A stretch of 64,000 bases of DNA from Massilia sp. PDC64 (GTDB lineage Bacteria > Pseudomonadota > Gammaproteobacteria > Burkholderiales > Burkholderiaceae_D): contig NZ_FMZS01000012.1 in NCBI RefSeq assembly GCF_900101265.1, forward strand, positions 62,001 to 126,000, in the 5' to 3' direction. Positions 1-8,069 of this stretch are shown here, in pieces; the stretch's first letter is position 1; the number at the start of each line of letters is the position of its first letter. The notes beneath the pieces are model-generated. The model saw only the letters and a program-made list of their open reading frames with translations, did not search any database and had not been told where the DNA came from. A program made the translations under genes and the position numbers.

Positions 1-1020
1 GACCATGCCGCCAACCTGCCGTACAGCGTGCGCGGCACGGGCATCCGCTTCACGCCCGCCACCCGTCATCCGCACTCGAGCAACGAGCCGGTGCGTCCGG
101 CGGGCAGCGGGATCGTGCTGGACCGCCCGCTGACCCGTGCCCATGACACGGATGCCGTCGTGCGGGTGGACACCGTGACCGCCGCGGGATTCCAGGGCAC
201 ACCGAACCAGTGGTTCGGCGGCCCGGTGTTGTCGCGGGAAGCGGGCAGCATGGTGTTGCGCGATGCGGCCGGACATGTGGTCGACAGCCTGAACTACGGC
301 GATCTCGTCGATCCATGGGCATCCGGCGGATTCCGCGGCGCCGCCGGCAAGGCCGCCACCTGTCACGCGGACGCACCGGGCATCCCCGTCCCGCAGACGT
401 GGGACCGCGCACTCCCGGGCATCCCGTTCAGCGGCGCCACCGCGCAAGTGGATGCAGCCCAGGGCAGCACGGGGCGCTATCCCGATGGCCGGGACGGCGA
501 CAACGATTGCGTGGATTTCGTGACGTCCGTCTCGGTGCGGACAGGCGCGGCGGCGGCGGGATCGACGAGCGTCAACGTCGCCACGGTCGCGCATTTTGCG
601 CCCGGCCAGGCCGTCGTCCTCGATGCGGGCGACCAGGCCGAGAACCTGACCGTCGCCACGGTCGGCTCGCCCGGCCTCACCCGCGCATCGGTGCCTGTGG
701 AGAAGGGCGCGACGGTCGTCCGCGTGGACGACGCGCGCCAGTTCACGGTCGGCCAGGCCGTGGTCATCGGCAGCGGCGCGGATGAAGAGAAGGGCGTCGT
801 CGCCGCGGTGGAGACGGGATGGCGGACGGGCAAGCTGACGCTCCAGGCGCCGCTCGCGCGCACCCATGACGCGGGCGCGAGCGTGGCGGGCACCGGCATC
901 ACCTTCACGGGCCCGCTCGCCAGGGCCCATCCGGCAGGCACGGTGATGACGCCGGCGGACGACCTGGCGACGCCGGGTGCGCCCAACAACCGCATCCGCC
1001 GGGACACTGCCCAGCGTTAG
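1..1020 (+). CDS. C-terminal part of a modular secreted protein (lamin-tail-like plus beta repeats), 5' truncated
   Basis: The frame is open to the left window edge, so the N-terminus is missing; a GTG at 28 is only an internal codon. About 340 residues are visible. A lamin-tail-like segment (GSMVLRDAAGHVVDSLNYG, around 240-300 nt) is followed by two similar beta-hairpin modules with GQAVVLDAG and GQAVVIGSG cores. A short motif, GTGI-x-FT with a later RAH and GT/DT, occurs at both ends of the visible part. Such repeat tails sit at the end of large secreted glycoside hydrolases and other carbohydrate-active proteins. No catalytic domain is in view, so no enzymatic function can be assigned. The stop overlaps the stop of the convergent DUF2231 gene. 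Confidence 0.7.
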   Translation, partial: DHAANLPYSVRGTGIRFTPATRHPHSSNEPVRPAGSGIVLDRPLTRAHDTDAVVRVDTVTAAGFQGTPNQWFGGPVLSREAGSMVLRDAAGHVVDSLNYGDLVDPWASGGFRGAAGKAATCHADAPGIPVPQTWDRALPGIPFSGATAQVDAAQGSTGRYPDGRDGDNDCVDFVTSVSVRTGAAAAGSTSVNVATVAHFAPGQAVVLDAGDQAENLTVATVGSPGLTRASVPVEKGATVVRVDDARQFTVGQAVVIGSGADEEKGVVAAVETGWRTGKLTLQAPLARTHDAGASVAGTGITFTGPLARAHPAGTVMTPADDLATPGAPNNRIRRDTAQR

Positions 1021-1556
1021 TGCAGCATGGGGCCGGACGACGGCGCGTAACGTTCCACGTCGTGCAGCGCATGCTCGACGCGCTCGTCGCCCGGCAGCTT
1101 CGCCTCGGGCGCATGCCCGACGGGGCTGACGCCTTTCACGCGCATCCCTTGCTCGTAGACCATGCGGCCGCCGAACCAGCCGGACACGACTACGCCGATG
1201 GCGGCGATCGCCGACAGCGCCAGCGACCCGCCCGTGTGCTTGTAGCCGTTGCGCCGCAGCGCGAGATTGGCCGCCGTCACCGCCAGCGCACCGCCGTTCA
1301 GCATCGCATGGACGTTGGCCGTCTGCTTGACCTCGGTCTCGTTCTCGATTTCCAGGTAGTCCATGGCCCCGGCGACCCCGGCCGCGAGACCGCCGATGAG
1401 GCCGCCGGTCAGGCTGTAGAAGGCGGCGTTCGCATAGTCGTCGTTGTCCGTCGCGCGGTGCATGGCGTCGAGGATGAAACCGAACGGAATCAGGGCGGCC
1501 GGCGCCACGATCAGCATCGGGTGCAGCGGATGGCCGGCAATCGTCGATTTGGGCAT
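1017..1556 (-). CDS. DUF2231 family membrane protein
   Basis: 179 residues. The N-terminus contains the HPLHPMLIVAP motif of DUF2231 (PF09990) membrane proteins, followed by about four hydrophobic helices (roughly residues 10-28, 45-65, 80-97 and 108-128) and a soluble tail ending near an HALHDVERYAP stretch. The family is of unknown role, often near stress or metal genes. The start at 1556 was chosen over upstream in-frame codons because GGAGGAA lies seven bases before it and the conserved motif begins seven residues in. The gene is convergent with the preceding gene, overlapping by a few bases. Confidence 0.85.
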   Translation of the reverse strand: MPKSTIAGHPLHPMLIVAPAALIPFGFILDAMHRATDNDDYANAAFYSLTGGLIGGLAAGVAGAMDYLEIENETEVKQTANVHAMLNGGALAVTAANLALRRNGYKHTGGSLALSAIAAIGVVVSGWFGGRMVYEQGMRVKGVSPVGHAPEAKLPGDERVEHALHDVERYAPSSGPMLH

Positions 1557-1667
1557 GCTTCCTCCAGAAAAGGTGGTGCCGGCCTCGGGACGAGCGGCCG
1601 GCGGGAGAAGCAAAGTGTGGCATAAGGCCGGTTCTCGGCTACGCACAGTACCGTGGGGCACGGCGAG

Positions 1668-1970
1668 TCACGGCGTCGTGCCACCATCGACGAACTGCGC
1701 CCTGCTCGTCTGGTTCGCAACCAGCCTGGGCGGTTGCGCGCAGTTGCAGATGCACAAGTCGTTCTCCAGCGCGACCTGTTTGCCGTTGTAGCGCTCCGGA
1801 ATGCGCGGGCCGACGCAGCGGATGACGCCCGTGCTGCCGCACGTCCGGCAATCGACCGTGTCGCCTTCCAGCGCGACCCGGACGCCGTTGATCGAGACCA
1901 GCGCACTGGCCGAGGTCACGGTGCCGCCGGCCGTGGTGGACGCACCCAGTGTGATGTGATGGCGTTTCAT
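1668..1970 (-). CDS. PAAR domain protein (possible type VI secretion spike tip)
   Basis: 100 residues, nearly all one PAAR-like domain: glycine-rich repeats (TTAGGTVTSAS, SINGVRVALEGD) followed by paired cysteines (DCRTCGSTG and CICNC). PAAR proteins form the sharp zinc-binding tip on the VgrG spike of type VI secretion systems and can carry effectors. This one has no fused effector domain and no vgrG, hcp or other type VI gene nearby, so it is an orphan. ATG at 1970 is preferred over an ATG 14 codons upstream because AGGATG precedes it and the domain starts there. Confidence 0.75.
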   Translation of the reverse strand: MKRHHITLGASTTAGGTVTSASALVSINGVRVALEGDTVDCRTCGSTGVIRCVGPRIPERYNGKQVALENDLCICNCAQPPRLVANQTSRAQFVDGGTTP

Positions 1971-2088
1971 CGCATCATCCTGACACGCGCTGTCCTTGTG
2001 GATGTTGTGCAAACCGCCTTGACACGACGCTGCCGCGCCGAAGCGATTACCATGTCCGGCACCATCGTATTTTTAGGGAGAAAAAACC

Positions 2089-2391
2089 GTGCACTTCCTG
2101 CTGATCTATGACCTGGCCCCCGACTACATGGAGCGCCGCGGCGAATTTCGCAACGAACACCTGAAGCTGGGCTGGGAAGCCCAGGAGCGCGGCGAGCTCG
2201 TCATCGCCGGTGCGCTCGCCGATCCCGCCGACAAGGCCGTGCTGCTGTTCACAGGCGAATCGTCGGAAGCCGCCGAGCGCTTCGCCCGTGCCGATCCGTA
2301 TGTCGTCCACGGTCTCGTCACGCAGTGGCACGTGCGGCCGTGGACGACGGTCATCGGCAAGGACGCTTCCACGCCGGTTCGTCCTGATTAA
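2089..2391 (+). CDS. YciI-like protein
   Basis: 100 residues. The start MHFLLIYDLAPDYMERR and the following H-L-x-L-x-W pattern match the YciI/YCII superfamily (ferredoxin-like alpha+beta dimer, thought to act as small hydrolases or lyases with conserved His and Asp). The start is a GTG with AGGGAGAA about eight bases upstream. It stands alone between a divergent PAAR gene and a convergent NHL gene, so context gives no substrate. Family assignment is firm; activity is unknown. Confidence 0.8.
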   Translation: MHFLLIYDLAPDYMERRGEFRNEHLKLGWEAQERGELVIAGALADPADKAVLLFTGESSEAAERFARADPYVVHGLVTQWHVRPWTTVIGKDASTPVRPD

Positions 2392-2392
2392 A

Positions 2393-3556
2393 CTATTTCG
2401 CCGGCAACAGCTTCACGACGAGGTTGTGCGTCGTGAGCGCGATCGAGCGGTCGGGCGCCAAGGTCACGCCAATGGGCCGGTCCAGGCTGCCGGGCAGGGC
2501 GCCCAGGGTGATGCCCGCGTGGCCGGGCACGCCGGCCACCGTGCTCGTCACGTTGTCCAGGTTGATGCGGCGGATGGTCGAGTTGCCCGTGTCGGCGATA
2601 TATAAATCGTTGCCGTCGACAGCGATGCCGCTGGGGGCGCACAGGCGCGAGACGCCCGGGCTGCCGTCCACGGCGTCGCACCGTCCCGGCTGGCCGGCCA
2701 AGGTGGATACGATACCCTTGTCGTTGACCATGCGGATCGTCGAATTGCCCGTGTCGACGACGTAGACGTTGTTCCAGTCGTCGACGCCCACGTCCTGCGG
2801 TTCGCAGAACTGTGCCTGTCCGCCATTGCCGTCGCGGCTGCCGCACACGCCCGGCGTGCCGGCCACCGTCGTGACGTTGCCGCTCGTGTCGATGCGGCGC
2901 AGCGTGTGGTTGCCCGTATCGGCCACCCACAGGTTGCCCAGGCGGTCCAGCGCGATGCCGCGCGGCTTGCAGAAGCGCGCGGCCACGCCCTTGCCGTTCG
3001 CGCTGCCGCAGGTGCCGTCGCCTGCGATGGTGGTCGTCGTCCCGTCCGGCGCCACGCGGCGGATGACCGAATTGCCGCTGTCCGTCACGTACAGGTTGCC
3101 GTTGCCGTCCGCGACGAGCCGGCTCGGGTCGTTGAAGCGGGCCGCCGCGCCGGACCCGTCCGCATAGCCGACGGCGCCGCGTGCGCCCGCCAGCGTCGTC
3201 ACCGCGCCCTGGGTCGAGATCCTGCGCACGGTGGCGCTGGCGCTTTCCGCCACGTACAGATTGCCTGCCGCGTCCGCCGTGATGCCTTGCGGGCCGTTGA
3301 AGCGGGCCTGGGAGCCGGTGCCGTCCTGCGAGCCGGCACATTGCCCGCAGATGTCGCCCGCGATCGGGAACAGGCCCGTGGCGCCCTGCGGCCGGTCGGG
3401 CCAGCTGGGCCAGTCGGGATGGTCGGGCCAGGGGTGGTCCGGCTCGTGGTACCAGCCGATCCCGATGCCGATGCCCACGTCGCCGCCGCAGCTGGACAAG
3501 CCCAACAGCAGGAAGGCGACCACAACCAGGCGTAGCGTGCGTTCGAAGACAGTCAT
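2393..3556 (-). CDS. NHL-repeat lipoprotein
   Basis: 387 residues. A signal peptide with lipobox LSSC (Cys about residue 23) predicts a membrane-anchored lipoprotein. A glycine/isoleucine run is followed by an unusual linker rich in Trp, Pro, Asp and His (residues about 36-58). The rest is five or six NHL beta-propeller blades, each with a version of GNLYVADTGNSTIRRI and an intervening TxAG. NHL propellers bind proteins, RNA or ligands; secreted bacterial ones are mostly uncharacterised. Start ATG 3556 has CCGGAG upstream. It is convergent with the YciI gene and stands alone. Confidence 0.85.
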   Translation of the reverse strand: MTVFERTLRLVVVAFLLLGLSSCGGDVGIGIGIGWYHEPDHPWPDHPDWPSWPDRPQGATGLFPIAGDICGQCAGSQDGTGSQARFNGPQGITADAAGNLYVAESASATVRRISTQGAVTTLAGARGAVGYADGSGAAARFNDPSRLVADGNGNLYVTDSGNSVIRRVAPDGTTTTIAGDGTCGSANGKGVAARFCKPRGIALDRLGNLWVADTGNHTLRRIDTSGNVTTVAGTPGVCGSRDGNGGQAQFCEPQDVGVDDWNNVYVVDTGNSTIRMVNDKGIVSTLAGQPGRCDAVDGSPGVSRLCAPSGIAVDGNDLYIADTGNSTIRRINLDNVTSTVAGVPGHAGITLGALPGSLDRPIGVTLAPDRSIALTTHNLVVKLLPAK

Positions 3557-3760
3557 GGCCGAACTCCGGATGGAAACGGCATCGAGCTTAGCGCGCACCG
3601 TTGTGCAGGCCATGCGTGCGCGCAAAGCGTGCCGGCCGCTTGTGTGCAGGTGGACCATGCGTCGTGGCGAAGCGACGGCGTCACGGGATGCGCACAGCGC
3701 GAGCGGCGCAGAGCTGGCTGTACGGTAAGATTCTGCACGCAACCACAACCCTGGAGCATC

Positions 3761-4450
3761 ATGCAATCTGCCGTCAACCTGTGGCCGCTGCTCGGCATCG
3801 CGGCCGTCGCCGCCGGATTCCTGTTGCGTGCCAATCCGGTGCTCGTCGTGATCCTCGCCTGCGGCGTGACGGGATGGGCCGCGCACCTGCCCGTGCTGCA
3901 CCTGCTGGAATCGCTCGGCACGGCGTTCATCAAGACCCGCAACCTGCCGCTGATCCTGCTCTTGCCGCTGGCCGCGATCGGCCTGCTGGAACGCTTCGGC
4001 CTCAAGGAGCATGCGCAGGCCAGCATCGCGCGCATCCGTTCGGCCACGACGGGACGTCTGCTGACGGTGTACCTGCTGGCGCGCGAAGTGGCGGCGGCGT
4101 TCGGTCTCACGAGCCTGGGCGGCCATCCGAACATGGTGCGCCCGCTCGTCGCGCCGATGGCCGAGGCGGCGGCGGAGGCGCGCCACGGGACGCTCTCCGA
4201 GGCGTTGCGCCAGCGCATCCGGGCGATGAGCGCGGCCACGGACAACGTCGGCCTGTTCTTCGGCGAGGACGTGTTCGTCGCGTTCGGCGCCATCGTGCTG
4301 ATGCAGACGATCCTGAAAGCGGAAGGCCTGGAGGTCGATCCCATCCACATGGCGCTGTGGGGCATCCCGACGGCGGTGACGGCCTTCGTCATCCATGCGT
4401 GGAATTTGCGCCGGCTCGACGCCCGCATCCGCCGCGAGACCGCCAAATGA
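3761..4450 (+). CDS. DUF969 family membrane protein
   Basis: 229 residues with several hydrophobic segments (about 8-25, 27-45, 65-85, 165-185 and 195-212) and the conserved stretch TSLGGHPNMVRPLVAPMAEA typical of DUF969. In many bacteria DUF969 and DUF979 are adjacent and sit next to pyrrolidone-carboxylate peptidase; together they look like a two-subunit transporter, probably for 5-oxoproline-related compounds (inference from context). ATG at 3761 follows CTGGAG. The stop overlaps the next gene's start by ATGA. Confidence 0.85.
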   Translation: MQSAVNLWPLLGIAAVAAGFLLRANPVLVVILACGVTGWAAHLPVLHLLESLGTAFIKTRNLPLILLLPLAAIGLLERFGLKEHAQASIARIRSATTGRLLTVYLLAREVAAAFGLTSLGGHPNMVRPLVAPMAEAAAEARHGTLSEALRQRIRAMSAATDNVGLFFGEDVFVAFGAIVLMQTILKAEGLEVDPIHMALWGIPTAVTAFVIHAWNLRRLDARIRRETAK

Positions 4451-5403
4451 TCGTTTCGCTCGACGTTTTCTACCTGCTCGTCGGCCTGCTGTTCGCGGCG
4501 TGCGCGCTGATGACCTTGCGCGATTCGACCAATCCGCGCCGTTACACGACGGCGCTGTTCTGGGGCCTGTACGCGCTGATTTATCTGCTGGGCGAGCGTC
4601 TGCCGCCAGCCGTGGCGGGCGTGCTGATGATCGTGATGGCGCTGGTCGCCGGGTTCGGTTTCGTGCGGCCGGGGAAGGCGCACGTGCTGCCGGAAGAAGA
4701 GAGAAAATCCACCGCCGCGCGCCTGGGCAACCGCCTGCTCGTGCCGGCACTGGCGATCCCCGTCGTGACGATGCTGGGCTCCGTCCTGCTGAAGGATGTC
4801 CACCTTGGTACGCGCTTCCTGCTGGATCCGAAGAACCTGACGCTCGTCTCCATGGGCTGCGGCAGCATCGCCGCGCTGGCGCTCGCCTGCTGGCTCACGC
4901 GCGCGACGCCGCTGCAGGGCGTGCGCGAGGCGCGGCGCCTGATCGATGCGATGAGCTGGGCCGTCGTGCTGCCGCACATGCTCGCGGTGCTGGGGCTGCT
5001 GTTTTCCGAGGCGGGCGTGGGCAAGGCCGTGGCCCACGTCGCGACGAGTTACATCCCGCTCGATTCGCGCCTGCTGGCCTGCGCCGCGTTCTGCGTGGGC
5101 ATGGCATTATTTACCGTCGTGATGGGCAACGGCTTTGCCGCGTTCCCCGTCATCGCGGGCGGCATCGGGATTCCGGTGCTCGTCGGGGTGTACCATGCGA
5201 ATCCGGCCGTGATGGCCGCGATCGGCATGTTCAGCGCGTATTGCGGCACCCTGATGACGCCGATGGCGGCGAATTTCAACATCGTGCCGGCGGCGCTGCT
5301 CGAACTGCCCGACAAGAATGCCGTGATCAAGGCCCAGCTGCCGACCGCGTTGCCGCTGCTGGGCGCGAATATCGTCCTGCTGTATTTTCTGATGTACCGA
5401 TGA
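4447..5403 (+). CDS. DUF979 family membrane protein
   Basis: 318 residues, about nine predicted membrane helices, with the family signature near the C-terminus (GNGFAAFPVIAGGIGIPVL and FSAYCGTLMTPMAANFNIVP). It is the partner of DUF969 and is translationally coupled to it by an ATGA overlap, suggesting a two-part integral membrane complex. Only seven bases separate its stop from the start of pcp, so all three form one operon. The transported substrate is unproven; a pyroglutamyl peptide or 5-oxoproline is the reasonable guess. Confidence 0.85.
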   Translation: MIVSLDVFYLLVGLLFAACALMTLRDSTNPRRYTTALFWGLYALIYLLGERLPPAVAGVLMIVMALVAGFGFVRPGKAHVLPEEERKSTAARLGNRLLVPALAIPVVTMLGSVLLKDVHLGTRFLLDPKNLTLVSMGCGSIAALALACWLTRATPLQGVREARRLIDAMSWAVVLPHMLAVLGLLFSEAGVGKAVAHVATSYIPLDSRLLACAAFCVGMALFTVVMGNGFAAFPVIAGGIGIPVLVGVYHANPAVMAAIGMFSAYCGTLMTPMAANFNIVPAALLELPDKNAVIKAQLPTALPLLGANIVLLYFLMYR

Positions 5404-5410
5404 GCCGACC

Positions 5411-6094
5411 ATGACCGCACCCACCACTCAAGTACCCACCAGGACGGTCCTGCTGACCGGATTCGAACCCTTCAACGGCGCCGCCATCAACCCGTCGTGG
5501 GAAGCCGTGCGTGCGCTGGACGGCTGGTCCGGGCCGGGTTTCGCGGTCGTCGCGCGCCAGCTGCCGTGCGTGTTCGGCACCGCCCTCGACGTGCTGCGCG
5601 AAGCCATCGCGGGCGTCAAGCCCGACATCGTGATCGCCGTCGGCCAGGCGGGCGGCCGCTCCGAGATTTCGCTGGAGCGCGTGGCCATCAACGTCGACGA
5701 CGCGTCGATCCGCGACAACGCGGGCAACCAGCCCGTCGACACGCCCGTCGTGGCCGATGGCCCGGCCGCCTATTTCACCACCTTGCCCGTCAAGGCCATC
5801 GTGAAAGCGCTGCGCCTGCGCGGCTTTCCGTCCGGCGTGTCGCAGACGGCCGGCACGTTCGTGTGCAACCACGTGTTCTACGGCCTGATGCACCACGCGG
5901 CCGGGCAGCCGGAGGGAAGCGAACTGAGGGCCGGTTTCATTCACGTGCCCTTCCTGCCCGAGCAGGCCGCGGACCGGCCCGAGCGGCCGCCGTCGATGGC
6001 ACTGCGCGACATCGTCGATGCGCTTCGCATTGCCGTGGAGGTGGCCGTCGTGACGGAAACCGATACGCAGGAGGCGGGCGGCGCCACGCACTGA
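5411..6094 (+). CDS. pcp: Pyrrolidone-carboxylate peptidase (pyroglutamyl peptidase I)
   Basis: 227 residues, normal length for this cytoplasmic cysteine peptidase (family C15), which removes an N-terminal pyroglutamate from peptides. Visible marks are the N-terminal LLTGFEPFNGAAINPSWEA, the catalytic Glu in SLERVAINVDD, the nucleophile Cys in GTFVCNHVFYG (about residue 150) and the His in FIHVPFLPEQ (about residue 177). It ends the DUF969-DUF979-pcp operon, so imported pyroglutamyl peptides or 5-oxoproline recycling are the likely setting. Confidence 0.95.
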   Translation: MTAPTTQVPTRTVLLTGFEPFNGAAINPSWEAVRALDGWSGPGFAVVARQLPCVFGTALDVLREAIAGVKPDIVIAVGQAGGRSEISLERVAINVDDASIRDNAGNQPVDTPVVADGPAAYFTTLPVKAIVKALRLRGFPSGVSQTAGTFVCNHVFYGLMHHAAGQPEGSELRAGFIHVPFLPEQAADRPERPPSMALRDIVDALRIAVEVAVVTETDTQEAGGATH

Positions 6095-6101
6095 CGCCCC
6101 T

Positions 6102-7025
6102 TCACGGCACGGCGCCGGCCACGTCCGCGATCACGCCCATCAACCAGTGCAGCGCCGCGTCGTCGTCGCGCCGCGCATGCCATGCCATCGATACGGTGAA
6201 GCGGTCCAGCGCGGCCGGCACCGCACTCGACGCCAGCAGGCCCGCCGCGGTCCAGCGCTCGGCCAGCACCTCCGGCACCGTCGCGATGATCGGGCTTGCA
6301 CCCAGCATCCCGGGTACGGACGAGAAGCGCGGCGTCGTGTAGCACACTTCGCGCCGCAGCCCGAGTCCGGCCAGCACGACGTCGGTCGGTCCCTCGACGG
6401 CGCCCCGGTAGCTCACCAGCAGGTGCGGCGTCGCGACGTACTGGGCCAGCGTCACGTCGCCCGTGAACGGCAGCAGGCGCGGATCGTACACGCAGCGGAA
6501 CCCCATCTCGCGCAGCGGTTTGCGGCGCTGCCAGCGCGGGCCGGCGCGCAGGGAGGCCACGCCCAGCTCGATCTCGTCCTTGTCCAGCATGTCGGCGACG
6601 GCGAACGGATTGCTTTCCTTGAGCACGATGCGCACGCGCGGCGCGAGCGCGCGCACGCGCGCCAGCAGGCCGGGCATCAGCCAGTGCTCCACCCAGTCCG
6701 GCATGCCCACGACGAACAGCCGCTCGGAACTGGCGGGGTCGAACGCGGGCGGCACGGCGATCGCCCTTTGCAGGATTGCCATGGCCGGCGTGAGGACCGC
6801 CTCCAGTTCGAGCGCGCGCGGCGTCGGTTCCATGCCGCGCGCGCCGCGCACGAGCAACTCGTCGCCGAACAACTGGCGCAGGCGCGCCAGCGCACCGCTG
6901 ACGGCCGGCTGGCCGAGGAACAACTTATGCGCGGCGGCGGACACGCTGCGTTCGCGCATCAGCACGAGGAACGTCACCATCAGGTTCAGGTCGACGCCCC
7001 TGAAATCATTTTCGCTGATTTCCAT
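6102..7025 (-). CDS. LysR-family transcriptional regulator
   Basis: 307 residues. The N-terminal winged helix (residues about 10-70; LFLGQPAVSGALARLRQLFGD) is followed by a substrate-binding domain. The style (VDLNLMVTFLVLMRERSVSAAA, ELLVRGARGMEPTPRA) is that of the NodD/NahR-like LysR branch. It is transcribed away from the metallo-beta-lactamase-fold gene at 7103 and probably controls it and itself from the shared 77-base gap. The inducer cannot be told from sequence. Confidence 0.9.
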   Translation of the reverse strand: MEISENDFRGVDLNLMVTFLVLMRERSVSAAAHKLFLGQPAVSGALARLRQLFGDELLVRGARGMEPTPRALELEAVLTPAMAILQRAIAVPPAFDPASSERLFVVGMPDWVEHWLMPGLLARVRALAPRVRIVLKESNPFAVADMLDKDEIELGVASLRAGPRWQRRKPLREMGFRCVYDPRLLPFTGDVTLAQYVATPHLLVSYRGAVEGPTDVVLAGLGLRREVCYTTPRFSSVPGMLGASPIIATVPEVLAERWTAAGLLASSAVPAALDRFTVSMAWHARRDDDAALHWLMGVIADVAGAVP

Positions 7026-7102
7026 AATCTCGATAATCGATTTGATTGATGTGGCGCGCTATTGGATCATGGATGCATCGTTTCATGCCAGAGGAGTTCA
7101 TC
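7026..7102. promoter_or_regulatory. Divergent LysR / MBL-hydrolase control region
   Basis: A 77-base gap between divergent genes, AT-rich relative to its surroundings. It contains overlapping near-palindromes around 7027-7050 (TCGATAATCGA and AATCGATTTGATT), of the T-N11-A type bound by LysR regulators. GAGGAG at 7091-7096 is the ribosome site of the hydrolase. The assignment as operator is inference. Confidence 0.4.
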
Positions 7103-8065
7103 ATGACCAAGCTTCCATCCCTGTTCCTGTCCGCCGCGGTGCTGATGGCCGCACCCGCATGGCTGCCCGCGGCGCACGCGGCCGCACCCCAGGTGCGCAC
7201 CCAGGCGCCGGGCTTTTATCGCGTGCTGCTGGGCGACGTCGAGATCACGGCAGTGTCCGACGGCACCGTGGACACCCCGCTCGACACGCTGCTGACGAAT
7301 ACCAGCGCAGCCCACGTGAAAGACGTCCTGGCCTTCCACCATCTCGGTACGCAAGTCGAGACGTCGATCAACGCCTTCCTCGTCAACACGGGCAAGCAGC
7401 TGGTGCTGATCGATACCGGCGCGGGCGCCAGCTTCGGCGCGCACGGCGGCCACCTGGCAGACAGCATCCGCGCCGCCGGCTACCGCCCGGAAGACGTCGA
7501 CGTCGTGCTGCTGACGCACATCCACGGCGACCACTCGAACGGCCTGACGATCGCGGGCCGGGCCGTGTTTCCGAATGCGGAGGTGGTCGTGGCGAAGGGC
7601 GATGCGGACGCGTGGCTGAATCCGGCGAATCGCGCGAAGGTTCGGCCGGAGAGCGTCCACGTCGTCGACGAGGCACTGGCGGCCTTCGCGCCTTACCGGA
7701 AGGCGGGACGCGTGCGCACCTTCGACGGTCCCGGCGAGGTAGTGCCCGGCATCCGGGCGGTGCCGATACCGGGCCATACGCCGGGCCATACGATGTACGA
7801 ACTGACGGCGGGCGGAAAGACTGTCCGCTTCATCGGCGACACGGTGCACGCGAAGGACGTGCAGATGGCCGAGCCGCAGATCACGATCCGCTTCGACGAG
7901 GACGCCGCAGCAGCGCGGCGCCAGCGCGAGGCGCTGTTCGCCGACACGGCCGCGCGCGGCACCATCGTGGCCGCGCCCCATACGCCGTTCCCCGGCCTCG
8001 GCTACATCGAGCGCAACGGCAACGGGTACCTGTGGGCGCCGCTGAACTACAGTTCGCTGCGCTAG
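7103..8065 (+). CDS. Secreted MBL-fold metallo-hydrolase
   Basis: 320 residues. A Sec signal peptide (about residues 1-26, cleavage near AHAAAPQ) sends it to the periplasm. The metal site is clear: THIHGDHSNG gives H139, H141, D143 and H144; a later His lies in GHTPGH, an Asp in IGDTVH and a His in APHTPFPG. This is the two-zinc metallo-beta-lactamase fold as in quorum-quenching lactonases and related hydrolases. The true substrate is unknown. ATG 7103 with GAGGAG upstream is chosen over an earlier in-frame ATG at 7046. The LysR gene at 6102-7025 is divergent and is the likely regulator. Confidence 0.9.
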   Translation: MTKLPSLFLSAAVLMAAPAWLPAAHAAAPQVRTQAPGFYRVLLGDVEITAVSDGTVDTPLDTLLTNTSAAHVKDVLAFHHLGTQVETSINAFLVNTGKQLVLIDTGAGASFGAHGGHLADSIRAAGYRPEDVDVVLLTHIHGDHSNGLTIAGRAVFPNAEVVVAKGDADAWLNPANRAKVRPESVHVVDEALAAFAPYRKAGRVRTFDGPGEVVPGIRAVPIPGHTPGHTMYELTAGGKTVRFIGDTVHAKDVQMAEPQITIRFDEDAAAARRQREALFADTAARGTIVAAPHTPFPGLGYIERNGNGYLWAPLNYSSLR

Positions 8066-8069
8066 CAGA

